A stretch of 64,000 nucleotides of DNA from NCBI RefSeq assembly GCF_004795035.1, contig NZ_SSBK01000016.1, positions 1 through 64,000 of the forward strand, read 5' to 3'. Under the pieces are notes generated by a model that searched no databases, was not told the DNA's origin, and saw only the letters and a list, made by a program, of their open reading frames with translations. This DNA is from Streptomyces sp. A0958 (GTDB lineage Bacteria > Actinomycetota > Actinomycetes > Streptomycetales > Streptomycetaceae). A program made the position numbers and the translations under genes. Below, one piece after another: positions 37,797-47,315 of the stretch; the stretch's first letter is position 1, and every line of letters begins with the position of its first letter.

Positions 37797-38606
37797 GTGA
37801 GTGTGCTCGACGAGATCATCGACGGCGTCCGCGCCGACCTCGCGGAGCGGCAGGCGCGCGTCAGCCTCGACGAGCTCAAGGAACGCGCCGCCCGCGCCCC
37901 CCGCGCCAAGGACGGCGTCGCCGCCCTGCGCGGCGAGGGCGTCACCGTCATCTGCGAGGTCAAGCGCTCCAGCCCCTCCAAGGGAGCGCTCGCCGCCATC
38001 GCCGACCCGGCCGCGCTCGCCGCGGACTACGAGGCCGGCGGGGCGTCCGTCATCTCCGTCCTCACCGAGGAGCGCCGCTTCGGCGGCTCCCTGGCCGACC
38101 TGGAGGCCGTCCGCGCCAAGGTCGACATCCCGATCCTGCGCAAGGACTTCATCGTCACCTCGTACCAGCTGTGGGAGGCCCGCGCCTACGGTGCCGACCT
38201 CGTGCTGCTGATCGTCGCCGCCCTCGAACAGGAGGCGCTGGTCTCCCTCATCGAGCGCGCCGAGTCCATCGGCCTGACGCCGCTGGTCGAGGCGCACGAC
38301 GAGGAGGAGGCCGAGCGCGCCGTGGAGGCGGGCGCCAGGATCATCGGCGTCAACGCGCGCAACCTGAAGGACCTCAAGGTCGACCGCTCCACCTTCGAGC
38401 GCGTCGCCCCCGAGATCCCCGACCACATCGTCAAGGTCGCCGAGTCCGGCGTCCGCGGCCCGCACGACCTCATCGCCTACGCCAACGCCGGCGCGGACGC
38501 CGTGCTCGTCGGCGAGTCCCTGGTCACCGGCCGCGACCCGCGCACCGCCGTCGCCGACCTGGTCGCCGCCGGCGCCCACCCCGCCCTGCGGCACGGCCGG
38601 GGCTGA
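37797..38606 (+). CDS. trpC: Indole-3-glycerol-phosphate synthase
   Basis: A 269-residue TIM barrel that cyclises CdRP to indole glycerol phosphate. Catalytic lysines and glutamates are visible in CEVKRSSPSKG, ILRKDFIV and LVEAHDEEEA. Monofunctional, with no TrpF fusion, consistent with PriA doing that step. GTG 37797 follows GAAGGGGG. The 126 bases upstream probably hold the promoter of trpC-M-B-A. Confidence 0.97.
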   Translation: MSVLDEIIDGVRADLAERQARVSLDELKERAARAPRAKDGVAALRGEGVTVICEVKRSSPSKGALAAIADPAALAADYEAGGASVISVLTEERRFGGSLADLEAVRAKVDIPILRKDFIVTSYQLWEARAYGADLVLLIVAALEQEALVSLIERAESIGLTPLVEAHDEEEAERAVEAGARIIGVNARNLKDLKVDRSTFERVAPEIPDHIVKVAESGVRGPHDLIAYANAGADAVLVGESLVTGRDPRTAVADLVAAGAHPALRHGRG

Positions 38607-38614
38607 GCCGCGCC

Positions 38615-38779
38615 GTGTCCCTCCCGCACCCCGAGCCGATGCGCTGCGCACTGCCCACGTGGCACCGCGGCTGCCGGGCCCCGGCACGCCGCGTGCACGG
38701 CCGTAGGGTGCGGTACGTGATCGGTGACGAGCCCGGTCAGGTCAACGGCATGCGATGGCGCACGGGGCCCGCGCAGTAG
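38615..38779 (+). CDS. trpM: TrpM-like small protein between trpC and trpB (54 aa)
   Basis: A GTG 8 bases after the trpC stop opens a 54-codon frame. It ends with a segment (GRRVRYVIGDEPGQVNGMRW) that I recall from the small Streptomyces tryptophan-biosynthesis modulator TrpM/TrpX. The ATG at 38639 would give a 46-residue form. It is strongly basic with three cysteine/tryptophan-containing turns (CALPTW, GCRAPARR). In S. coelicolor the gene sits in the same trpC-trpB gap and modulates tryptophan-related growth. The 145 bases after it, before trpB, hold nothing I can name. Confidence 0.72.
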   Translation: MSLPHPEPMRCALPTWHRGCRAPARRVHGRRVRYVIGDEPGQVNGMRWRTGPAQ

Positions 38780-38924
38780 AGCGAGCCCCGGCCGCCGCGA
38801 CACCCCTGCCCGCGAGGGCCCGGTTCCGTGCGTCCGCATCCGCCCCGGCCCCCGGCCGAGGCGGCGCTCCGCCCACGGCGCACACGGTGAATCCACCCAT
38901 GCCATGACGAGGAGCACATCCCAG

Positions 38925-40207
<1,283 letters not shown>

Positions 40208-40211
<4 letters not shown>

Positions 40212-41020
40212 GCGGCAACACCGAGCTGCTGAGCACCACGCTCGCCACCGCACGCGCCGAGGACCGGGCCGCGCTGATCGCGTACCTGCCCGCCGGCTTC
40301 CCGACCGTCGACGGCGGCATCGAGGCCGTCAAGGCCGTGGTCGCGGGCGGCGCCGACGTCGTCGAGGTGGGGCTGCCGCACAGCGACCCCGTGCTCGACG
40401 GCCCGGTCATCCAGACCGCCGACGATATCGCGCTGCGCGGCGGCGTGAAGATCGCCGACGTGATGCGCACGGTCCGCGAGGCGTACGAGGCGACCGGGGC
40501 GCCGATCCTCGTCATGACGTACTGGAACCCGATCGACCGGTACGGCGTCGAGCGCTTCACCGCCGAGCTGGCCGAGGCGGGCGGCGCCGGGTGCATCCTG
40601 CCCGACCTGCCGGTCCAGGAGTCCGCGCTGTGGCGCGAGCACGCCGAGCGGCACGGCCTCGCCACCGTCTTCGTCGTCGCGCCCAGCAGCAAGGACGAGC
40701 GGATCGCCACCATCACGGCGGCCGGCTCCGGCTTCGTCTACGCGGCCTCCCTGATGGGCGTCACCGGCACCCGCGCCTCGGTCGGCGCGCAGGCCCAGGA
40801 CCTGGTGCGGCGCACCCGCGCCACCACCGAGCTGCCGGTCTGCGTCGGCCTCGGCGTCTCCGACGCGGCCCAGGCCGCCGAGGTCGCGGGCTTCGCCGAC
40901 GGCGTCATCGTCGGCTCGGCCTTCGTCAAGCGGATGCTGGACGCCCCCGACGAGGCGGCGGGCCTCGCGGCCGTCCGTTCGCTGGCGGCCGACCTTGCCG
41001 AAGGTGTTCGAAAGCGCTGA
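40208..41020 (+). CDS. trpA: Tryptophan synthase alpha subunit
   Basis: A 270-residue TIM barrel that releases indole from indole glycerol phosphate and channels it to TrpB. The catalytic acids lie in EVGLPHSDPVLDGPVIQ (where the usual PxSDPxADGPxIQ has L for A) and in PDLPVQES. GTG start overlapping trpB by 4 bp. Last gene of the trp group. Confidence 0.97.
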
Positions 41021-41052
41021 CACCGGGCGTAACCCGAACGGGTGGACCTCGG

Positions 41053-41082
41053 CCCGGGGAGGCACGCGAGTGCCTCCCCGGG
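41053..41082 (+). terminator. Terminator of the trpC-M-B-A operon
   Basis: A perfect 13-bp stem (41053-41065 and 41070-41082) with a GCGA loop. It lies only 13 bases before the start of the next gene. Confidence 0.82.
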
Positions 41083-41095
41083 TCGTTGCTGCGGT

Positions 41096-41914
41096 GTGAG
41101 CGAGAAGAACGAACAGGGTAAGAGGGCCGCGCGAGACCGGCTGATCCAGCAGCGCGAGCAGGCGAAGGCGCGCGACCGCCGCCGCCGGACGCTGATCGTG
41201 TCCACGGCGGTGGTGGGGGTCCTGGGGCTGGCCGCCGTCATCGGCGTGATCGCGGCGAACACCGACGGCAAGAGCGACAAGTCCAAGGCGTCCGGCCCCG
41301 CCGTGGCGCCGTCGGGCGCGACCGGCAAGGACGCCCTGGCGGTCCGGGTCGGCGCGGACGACGCCCCGTCCACCCTCACCATCTGGGAGGACTTCCGCTG
41401 CCCGGTCTGCGCCCAGTTCGAGAACGCGTTCCGCGACACGATCCAGGATCTGGAGCGGAAGGGGCAGCTCAAGGTCGACTACCACCTGGCCACGATCATC
41501 GACGGCAACATGGGGGGCAGCGGCTCGCTCAAGGCGGCCAACGCGGCGGCCTGCGCGCAGGACGCCGGCAAGTTCTCCGCGTACCACGACGTGCTGTACC
41601 GCAACCAGCCGCAGGAGACCGACGACGCCTTCGGTGACAACGCCAAGCTGATCGATCTCGCCAAGAAGGTCGACGGGCTCGACACCCCCGGATTCCGCAG
41701 TTGCGTCGAGGACGGCAAGCACGACGCCTGGGTCGAGAAGTCGAACAAGGCCTTCCGCGACGGCGGCTTCCAGGGCACGCCCACAGCGCTGCTCAACGGG
41801 GAGTCGATCTTCCCGAAGAAGGGCGACGAGGCGATCAGCGTGGCCAACCTGAAGAAGTGGGTCGCCGAGGCCAACAAGGGCAAGAAGCCGGGCACCGCGA
41901 CGCCCGCGCCGTAG
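41096..41914 (+). CDS. Membrane-anchored DsbA-like thiol oxidoreductase (second copy)
   Basis: A 272-residue protein with the same plan as the protein at 10440-11285: a basic start (residues 1-31), one membrane helix (32-54), and an extracytoplasmic thioredoxin fold with CPVC (Cys102, Cys105) and cis-proline loop QGTPTALL. It probably oxidises thiols of exported proteins. GTG start at 41096. It lies before lgt; both act on exported proteins, but they are separated by 118 bases. Confidence 0.93.
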   Translation: MSEKNEQGKRAARDRLIQQREQAKARDRRRRTLIVSTAVVGVLGLAAVIGVIAANTDGKSDKSKASGPAVAPSGATGKDALAVRVGADDAPSTLTIWEDFRCPVCAQFENAFRDTIQDLERKGQLKVDYHLATIIDGNMGGSGSLKAANAAACAQDAGKFSAYHDVLYRNQPQETDDAFGDNAKLIDLAKKVDGLDTPGFRSCVEDGKHDAWVEKSNKAFRDGGFQGTPTALLNGESIFPKKGDEAISVANLKKWVAEANKGKKPGTATPAP

Positions 41915-42032
41915 GGCTTGTCGCCGGCCTTGCCACAGGGCCGGTCGGGGGAACCGATGACCCGCTCGTTACCCAGAAGTTGCCGGGCGGGTTGCCGTAC
42001 CTCCCGCCCGGCAAGGTAGCGTCGACGCTGTC

Positions 42033-42974
42033 ATGGACCTTGCCTACATTCCCAGCCCGTCGACCGGCGTGATCGATCTCGGACCGATCCCGCTCCGCGG
42101 CTACGCGTTCTGCATCATCATCGGTGTCTTCGTCGCCGTCTGGTTCGGCAACAAGCGCTGGGTCGCCCGAGGAGGCACTGCCGGCACCGTTGCCGACATC
42201 GCCGTCTGGGCCGTGCCCTTCGGGCTTGTCGGAGGCCGGCTCTACCACGTCATCACCGACTACCAGCTGTACTTCAGCGACGGTGAGAACTGGGTCGACG
42301 CCTTCAAGATCTGGCAGGGCGGCCTCGGTATCTGGGGTGCGATCGCGCTGGGCGCGGTCGGTGCCTGGATCGGCTGCCGCCGCCGCGGGATTCCGCTGCC
42401 CGCCTGGGCCGACGCGCTCGCCCCCGGCATCGCCCTGGCCCAGGCCTGCGGCCGCTGGGGCAACTGGTTCAACCAGGAGCTGTACGGCAGGGCGACCGAC
42501 GTCCCGTGGGCGTTGAAGATCAGCGAGGGCCCCAACCGGGTGGCGGGCACCTACCACCCGACCTTCCTGTACGAGTCGCTGTGGTGCATCGGCGTGGCGC
42601 TCCTGGTGGTCTGGGCCGACCGCCGCTTCAAGCTCGGGCACGGGCGGGCGTTCGCGCTGTACGTCGCGGCGTACTGCGCGGGGCGCGCGTGGATCGAGTA
42701 CATGCGCGTGGACGAGGCCCATCACATCCTGGGCCTGCGGCTGAACGTGTGGACCGCGCTGATCGTGTTCGTGCTGGCGGTGACGTACATCGTGGTCTCG
42801 GCGAAGGTCCGGCCGGGGCGCGAGGAGGTTGTCGAGCCCGGGGCGCCGGAGGCGCCGGAGGGCTCGGAGAAGGCGGATGCGGTCGAGGCGGACGAGCCTG
42901 TCGAGGCTGCGGACGCGGATGCGGCTGCGGATGCGCCGAAGGCGGACGGGACGGCAGAGGCGGCCAAGGGCTGA
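42033..42974 (+). CDS. lgt: Prolipoprotein diacylglyceryl transferase
   Basis: Attaches diacylglycerol to the lipobox cysteine of prolipoproteins, the step before LspA. The 313-residue protein has seven membrane helices, the signature GRWGNWFNQELYG, the HxP-type start region IPLRGYAFCII, and GGLGIWGA. The last 45 residues are an acidic, Ala-rich cytosolic tail, common in Streptomyces Lgt. Confidence 0.97.
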   Translation: MDLAYIPSPSTGVIDLGPIPLRGYAFCIIIGVFVAVWFGNKRWVARGGTAGTVADIAVWAVPFGLVGGRLYHVITDYQLYFSDGENWVDAFKIWQGGLGIWGAIALGAVGAWIGCRRRGIPLPAWADALAPGIALAQACGRWGNWFNQELYGRATDVPWALKISEGPNRVAGTYHPTFLYESLWCIGVALLVVWADRRFKLGHGRAFALYVAAYCAGRAWIEYMRVDEAHHILGLRLNVWTALIVFVLAVTYIVVSAKVRPGREEVVEPGAPEAPEGSEKADAVEADEPVEAADADAAADAPKADGTAEAAKG

Positions 42975-42991
42975 CGTCGCGCAAGCTGAGT

Positions 42992-43020
42992 GAGGGCCGC
43001 CGAGATTCTCGGCGGCCCTC
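42992..43020. terminator. Terminator after lgt
   Basis: A perfect 13-bp stem (42992-43004 and 43008-43020) with a 3-nt loop, 17 bases after the lgt stop and facing the minus-strand operon end. Confidence 0.88.
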
Positions 43021-43034
43021 ACCGTTGTGCGGTG

Positions 43035-43058
43035 TCCTCAATCGCCGGACGGGCTTGG
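43035..43058. repeat. Single copy of the dispersed TCAAKCGCCGG repeat core
   Basis: TCCTCAATCGCCGGACGGGC matches the core of both tandem arrays at about one mismatch. On the minus strand it encodes the last residues and stop codon of the HpcH-family gene. Confidence 0.75.
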
Positions 43059-43859
43059 TTTGGCCAGCGCGAGCGTTCGTTGCGCTTGCGCAACCACCGC
43101 CGCGTCCACGAAGCGGCCGTCCGGAAGGGCCTGGGCTCCTGCCTGGGAGCGGGCCGCCTCCACGATCTGCCAGGCCGCCTCGACCTCCCGCGGTGTCGGC
43201 CGGAACGCCCGCTCGATCACCGGGAGCTGCCGGGGATGGATCGCCGCCCGGCCGAGGAAGCCCAGCGCCCGGCCGTGGGCGCACGAGGACAACAGGCCGT
43301 CCAGGTCCCGGACGTCCGGGAAGACCGACTGGGCGGGCGGTGCCAGGCCGGCCGCGCGGGCGGCGACCACCACCCGGCTGCGCGACCAGTCGAGCCCCGC
43401 GTCCTCCCGTACGCCCAGATCGGCCCTCAGGTCCGCCTCGCCCAGGGCGATGGCGCGGACCTGGGGATGGGCGGAGGCCACCGAGTACGCGTGCTCGATG
43501 CCGAGGGCGGACTCCAGCAGCGGGCAGAGGGCGACCCCGGGGGCCAGCGCCGCGATGTGGTGGACGGACGCGGCGTGGGTGATCTTCGGCAGCCGCAGCC
43601 CGCCGAGACCCGGCAGCCCCGCCAGGGCCAGGACGTCCGCCTCGTCGTTGACCCGGACGTGGACCGGCACCGCCGTGGCGGAGGGCGGGTCGGACAGGAG
43701 CTCCGCCGTCGCCGAGCGCGCGTACTCCTTGCGGTCGGGGGCGACCGCGTCCTCCAGGTCGACGATCACCACGTCCGCCCCCGACACCGCCGCCTTGCGG
43801 ATCACGTCGGGCCGGTCCCCGGGCACGTACAGCAGGGTGAGCGGGGCCGGCGCGCTCAC
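43038..43859 (-). CDS. HpcH/HpaI aldolase / CitE-family lyase
   Basis: A 273-residue TIM-barrel enzyme of the CitE group (LLYVPGDRPDVIRKA, ADVVIVDLEDAVAPDRK with the metal-binding acid, PLLESALGIEHA, LGEADLRADLGV). Such enzymes cleave or form beta-hydroxyacyl-CoA thioesters such as citramalyl- or malyl-CoA. The GTG start overlaps the stop of the CoA-transferase gene upstream, which may supply the CoA thioester. Last gene of the seven-gene operon. Its final codons lie in a dispersed repeat. Confidence 0.92.
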   Translation of the reverse strand: MSAPAPLTLLYVPGDRPDVIRKAAVSGADVVIVDLEDAVAPDRKEYARSATAELLSDPPSATAVPVHVRVNDEADVLALAGLPGLGGLRLPKITHAASVHHIAALAPGVALCPLLESALGIEHAYSVASAHPQVRAIALGEADLRADLGVREDAGLDWSRSRVVVAARAAGLAPPAQSVFPDVRDLDGLLSSCAHGRALGFLGRAAIHPRQLPVIERAFRPTPREVEAAWQIVEAARSQAGAQALPDGRFVDAAVVAQAQRTLALAKPSPSGD

Positions 43860-45055
43860 AGCACCCGCTCCGCCCGCAGCGCCGAGATCTCCGGGCCGCT
43901 CAGCCCCAGCTCGGTGAGGATCTCCTCGGTGTCGGCCCCGTGCGGGCGGCCCGCCCAGCGGATGGCCCCCGGGGTGCGGGAGAGCCGGAAGAGGACGTTC
44001 TGCATCCGCAGCGGGCCCAGCTCCGGGTCGTCCACCTCGGTGACGGAGTCCAGGGCCCGGTACTGCGGGTCCTCCATCACGTCCCGGACGTCGTGGATGG
44101 GCGCGATGGCGGCCTCCGCCTTCTCGAACGCGGAGAGCGCGTCATCCCGGGTGTGCCGGGCGATCCAGCGGCCGACCGCCTCGTCCAGCTCGTCGCTGTG
44201 CTCGGCACGGGTGGCGCCGGAGGCGAACCACGGCTCGTCGATCAGGTCCGCCCGCCCCACCAGGCGCATCACCCGTTCCGCGACGGACTGCGCGGAGGTG
44301 GAGACGGCCACCCACTGCCCGTCCGAGGTGCGGTAGGTGTTGCGCGGGGCGTTGTTGCGCGAACGGTTGCCGGTGCGCGGCTGTACGTATCCGAGCTGGT
44401 CGTACCAGAGCGGCTGCGGGCCGAGCACGGTCAGGATCGGCTCGATGATCGCCATGTCGACCACCTGGCCCTCGCCGGTGCGGTCCCGGCCGGCCAGTGC
44501 GGCCATCACCGCGAACGCGGTGGCGAGCGCCGCGATCGAGTCGGCCAGCCCGAACGGCGGCAGCGTCGGCGGCCCGTCCGGCTCCCCGGTGATCGCCGCG
44601 AAGCCGCTCATCGCCTCGGCGAGCGTCCCGAAGCCGGGCCGGTGGGCGTACGGACCGAACTGGCCGAAGCCGGTGACGCGGACCAGCACAAGGCGCGGGT
44701 TGACGGCGTGCAGCTCCTCCGGTCCGAGCCCCCAGCGCTCCAGCGTCCCCGGCCGGAAGTTCTCGATGATCACATCGGTGCCGGCGGCGAGCCGCAGCAG
44801 CAGATCGCGGCCGTCCGGGCAGGACAGGTCCAGCGTCAGGTTGCGTTTGTTGCGGCCGAGCAGCTTCCACCACAGGCCGATGCCGTCCTTCGCGGGCCCG
44901 TGGCCCCGGGACGGATCGGGGCGGGTCGGATGCTCGACCTTGATCACCTCGGCGCCGAAGTCACCGAGCATCGTCGCGCAGAGCGGGCCCGCGAAGAGGG
45001 TGGCGAGGTCGACGACGCGCAGCCCGGTCAGCGGCGCCGCCTCCGGGGCGTTCAC
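43856..45055 (-). CDS. Class III (CaiB/BaiF) CoA-transferase
   Basis: A 399-residue family III CoA-transferase. It has the typical N-terminus LRVVDLATLFAGPLCATMLGDFGAEVIKVEHP, the TLDLSCPDGRDLLLRLA segment, and the C-terminal DVMEDPQYRALDSVTEV. The catalytic aspartate is probably in QVVDMAIIEP. It moves CoA between carboxylic acids. The GTG at 45055 overlaps the ribokinase-type stop. Together with the CitE-like lyase downstream it suggests breakdown of a dicarboxylic or hydroxy acid. Confidence 0.93.
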   Translation of the reverse strand: MNAPEAAPLTGLRVVDLATLFAGPLCATMLGDFGAEVIKVEHPTRPDPSRGHGPAKDGIGLWWKLLGRNKRNLTLDLSCPDGRDLLLRLAAGTDVIIENFRPGTLERWGLGPEELHAVNPRLVLVRVTGFGQFGPYAHRPGFGTLAEAMSGFAAITGEPDGPPTLPPFGLADSIAALATAFAVMAALAGRDRTGEGQVVDMAIIEPILTVLGPQPLWYDQLGYVQPRTGNRSRNNAPRNTYRTSDGQWVAVSTSAQSVAERVMRLVGRADLIDEPWFASGATRAEHSDELDEAVGRWIARHTRDDALSAFEKAEAAIAPIHDVRDVMEDPQYRALDSVTEVDDPELGPLRMQNVLFRLSRTPGAIRWAGRPHGADTEEILTELGLSGPEISALRAERVL

Positions 45056-45936
45056 GCGGCGTCGATTTCGCTGCGGTACGGCATGGAGACCGAGGCGCCC
45101 GGTTTCTGTACGCACAGCGCGGCGGCCGCCGAGGCCCAGGCGATGGCCTGCGGCACCGGGCGCCCCTCGCCGAGCGCCACGGCGAGCGTGCCGACGAAGG
45201 TGTCCCCGGCTCCGGTGGTGTCGACGGCGGTGACGCCCGGGGCCGGGAAGTGGGTGGTCCGGCCGCCCCGGGCCGCGTACAGGCAGCCCTTCGCGCCGAG
45301 CGTGATGAGCACCGCGGGCACCTGGCTGAGCAGGATCTCCGCCGCCGCGTACGGGTCGTCGTGGCCGGACAGCTCGGCCGCCTCGTGCTCGTTGGGAACG
45401 AGCAGGTCCACGCAGTCGAAGAGTTCGGCGGGCAGCGGCTGCACGGGGGAGGGGGTGAGCAGGGTCCGTACGCCCTGGGCGTGGGCGGCCCTGGCCCCCT
45501 CGGTCACGGCGGACAGCGGCAGTTCCAGCTGGAGCAGCAGCAGATCGGCTTCGGCGATGGCGGCGATCTCGCCCGGGCCGAGCGAGGTGACGGTGCCGTT
45601 GGCGCCGGGGACGACCACGATCGCGTTGGAGCCCTCGGCGTCGACCACGATGTGCGCGGTGCCGCTGGGGCCCTCGGCGGTGTGCAGCAGATCGGTGTCG
45701 ACGCCCGAGTGCTCCAGGCTTTCCCGCATCCGTACGCCGTACTCGTCGTTGCCGACCGCTCCGATCATCAGCACCTCACCGCCCGCACGGGCCGCGGCGA
45801 CGGCCTGGTTGGCGCCCTTGCCGCCGGGGATGGTGCGGAACTCCCGGCCGGTGACGGTTTGGCCGCGCTCCGGGGCCCGGTCGACGTAGGCCACAAGATC
45901 CATATTGGTGCTGCCGAGCACCGCGACTCTGGTCAT
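45052..45936 (-). CDS. Ribokinase-type PfkB-family sugar kinase
   Basis: A 294-residue kinase with both PfkB signatures: GGKGANQAVAAARAGG near residue 42 and DTTGAGDTFVGTLAVALGEG near residue 245 with the catalytic aspartate. The N-terminus VLGSTNMDLVAYVDRAP is that of ribokinases. It would phosphorylate ribose or a related sugar released by the ADP-ribosylglycohydrolases encoded just upstream. Start and stop overlap both neighbours. Confidence 0.93.
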   Translation of the reverse strand: MTRVAVLGSTNMDLVAYVDRAPERGQTVTGREFRTIPGGKGANQAVAAARAGGEVLMIGAVGNDEYGVRMRESLEHSGVDTDLLHTAEGPSGTAHIVVDAEGSNAIVVVPGANGTVTSLGPGEIAAIAEADLLLLQLELPLSAVTEGARAAHAQGVRTLLTPSPVQPLPAELFDCVDLLVPNEHEAAELSGHDDPYAAAEILLSQVPAVLITLGAKGCLYAARGGRTTHFPAPGVTAVDTTGAGDTFVGTLAVALGEGRPVPQAIAWASAAAALCVQKPGASVSMPYRSEIDAA

Positions 45937-47315
45937 GGGCGGAGTGCCTCCTCGTGGGTGAGCCGGTGGGTCAGGTCGGCCAGGGTGTCGAAGCCGGCCG
46001 AGTCGAAACCGGGGACGGATGTGGCGAGCCGGTTCTTGAGCGGGGTGGTCCACCGGTCGGGCAGCGCGTCGGGACGCCCGGAGAGCAGTCCGGCGAGCGA
46101 ACCGGCGGTCGCGCCGTTGGAGTCGGTGTCCCAGCCGCCGGACACCGCCCGGCAGACGGAACCGGTGAAGTCGCCGTCGGCATGGGTGAGGGCGGCGGCC
46201 AGCAGGGCCGCGTTGGGCAGCACATGCACCCAGTGATACCTGCCGTACGCCGCGTGCAGCCGGTCGACGACCGTGTCGAAGTCCTTCTCATCGCGGGCGG
46301 CCGCGATGCCGTCCCGTACCGCGCGGGCGTACCGCGAGCGCGGCGGCACCACCCGCAGGCCGGTGGCCAGGCAGCCGTGCACATCGGTCTCGCCGGCGGC
46401 GGCCTCGGCCAGGGCCGCCGCCGTGAACATCGCACCGTAGACGCCGTTGCCGGTGTGGGTGAGGACCGCGTCGCGGTACGCCTGCTCCGCCGCCCCGGCC
46501 GGGTCGCCGGGGCGGGTCCAGCCGTGCACGTCGGCCCGGATCTGCGCCCCGATCCACTCCCGGAACGGGTTGCGGTGGCGGGCGGTGTCCGGCGGCTCCA
46601 CACCGTCGAGCAGATTGCGGTACGCGACCCGCTCGGCGGTGAACGTACGCCCTGCCGGAAGCTCGTCCAGCCACAGCCGGGCCAGGTCGGCGGTGGTGAA
46701 CGACCTGCCGTGCCGCTGGAGCAGCAGCAGGGTGAGCAGCGGGTGGTTCAGGTCGTCGTCCTCGGGCATCCCGTCGATGTTCTCGGCCAGCGAGGTGGCC
46801 GCGGAGCGCCGGTTCCACGGGTAGGTGGCGGCCAGTGCCGGGGGCAGGCCCCGGGCGGTGAACCAGGTGTTCAGCGGCCAGTTCCCGGTGGCGCGGGCGA
46901 GGGCGCGGATGCCCTCCAGCGGCAGCTTCTCGACCGGTTTGCCCAGCAGGCAGCCGGCGGCGCGCCCCAGCCACGCCGCGTGCAGCCGTTCGCGGCCGGC
47001 CGCCGCCTGCCCGGCCCGGGGATACGGCCACTGCGGGCAGGCGGCCCGGATCGCGTCCAGGCTGGTCGGTTCGTCGTCCGCCGACGGGGACTCCAGCAGG
47101 GCGAGTTCGTCCAGCAGCCGCTCGGCGACCGCGCGCAGCCCGGGCGGGGCGCCGGGGGTGGAGGCGCCGGCGCGCTCCGGGGCGGGGGAGCCGCCGGCCT
47201 CGTACCACCGGCGTGCGATGTCGCGTGCGTCGCGCCCGTCCTCGGCGGCCTGCCGCAGCTCGTGGCCCACCAGGTCCTCCGGCTGCACCCAGGTCACACG
47301 CACCGCCGTGGTCAC
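45933..47315 (-). CDS. ADP-ribosylglycohydrolase-family protein A
   Basis: A 460-residue protein. A variable N-terminal region of about 100 residues is followed by the DraG/ADPRH fold. The N-terminal site reads LGRAAGCLLGKPVEKLP, lacking the usual GD. The middle metal site PEDDDLNHPLL and the C-terminal GGWDTDSNGATAGSLAGLLSG are intact. This matches a known subgroup with WDTDSNGAT. It probably cleaves an N- or O-ribosyl bond. GTG 47315 overlaps the stop of protein B. Confidence 0.9.
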   Translation of the reverse strand: MTTAVRVTWVQPEDLVGHELRQAAEDGRDARDIARRWYEAGGSPAPERAGASTPGAPPGLRAVAERLLDELALLESPSADDEPTSLDAIRAACPQWPYPRAGQAAAGRERLHAAWLGRAAGCLLGKPVEKLPLEGIRALARATGNWPLNTWFTARGLPPALAATYPWNRRSAATSLAENIDGMPEDDDLNHPLLTLLLLQRHGRSFTTADLARLWLDELPAGRTFTAERVAYRNLLDGVEPPDTARHRNPFREWIGAQIRADVHGWTRPGDPAGAAEQAYRDAVLTHTGNGVYGAMFTAAALAEAAAGETDVHGCLATGLRVVPPRSRYARAVRDGIAAARDEKDFDTVVDRLHAAYGRYHWVHVLPNAALLAAALTHADGDFTGSVCRAVSGGWDTDSNGATAGSLAGLLSGRPDALPDRWTTPLKNRLATSVPGFDSAGFDTLADLTHRLTHEEALRP

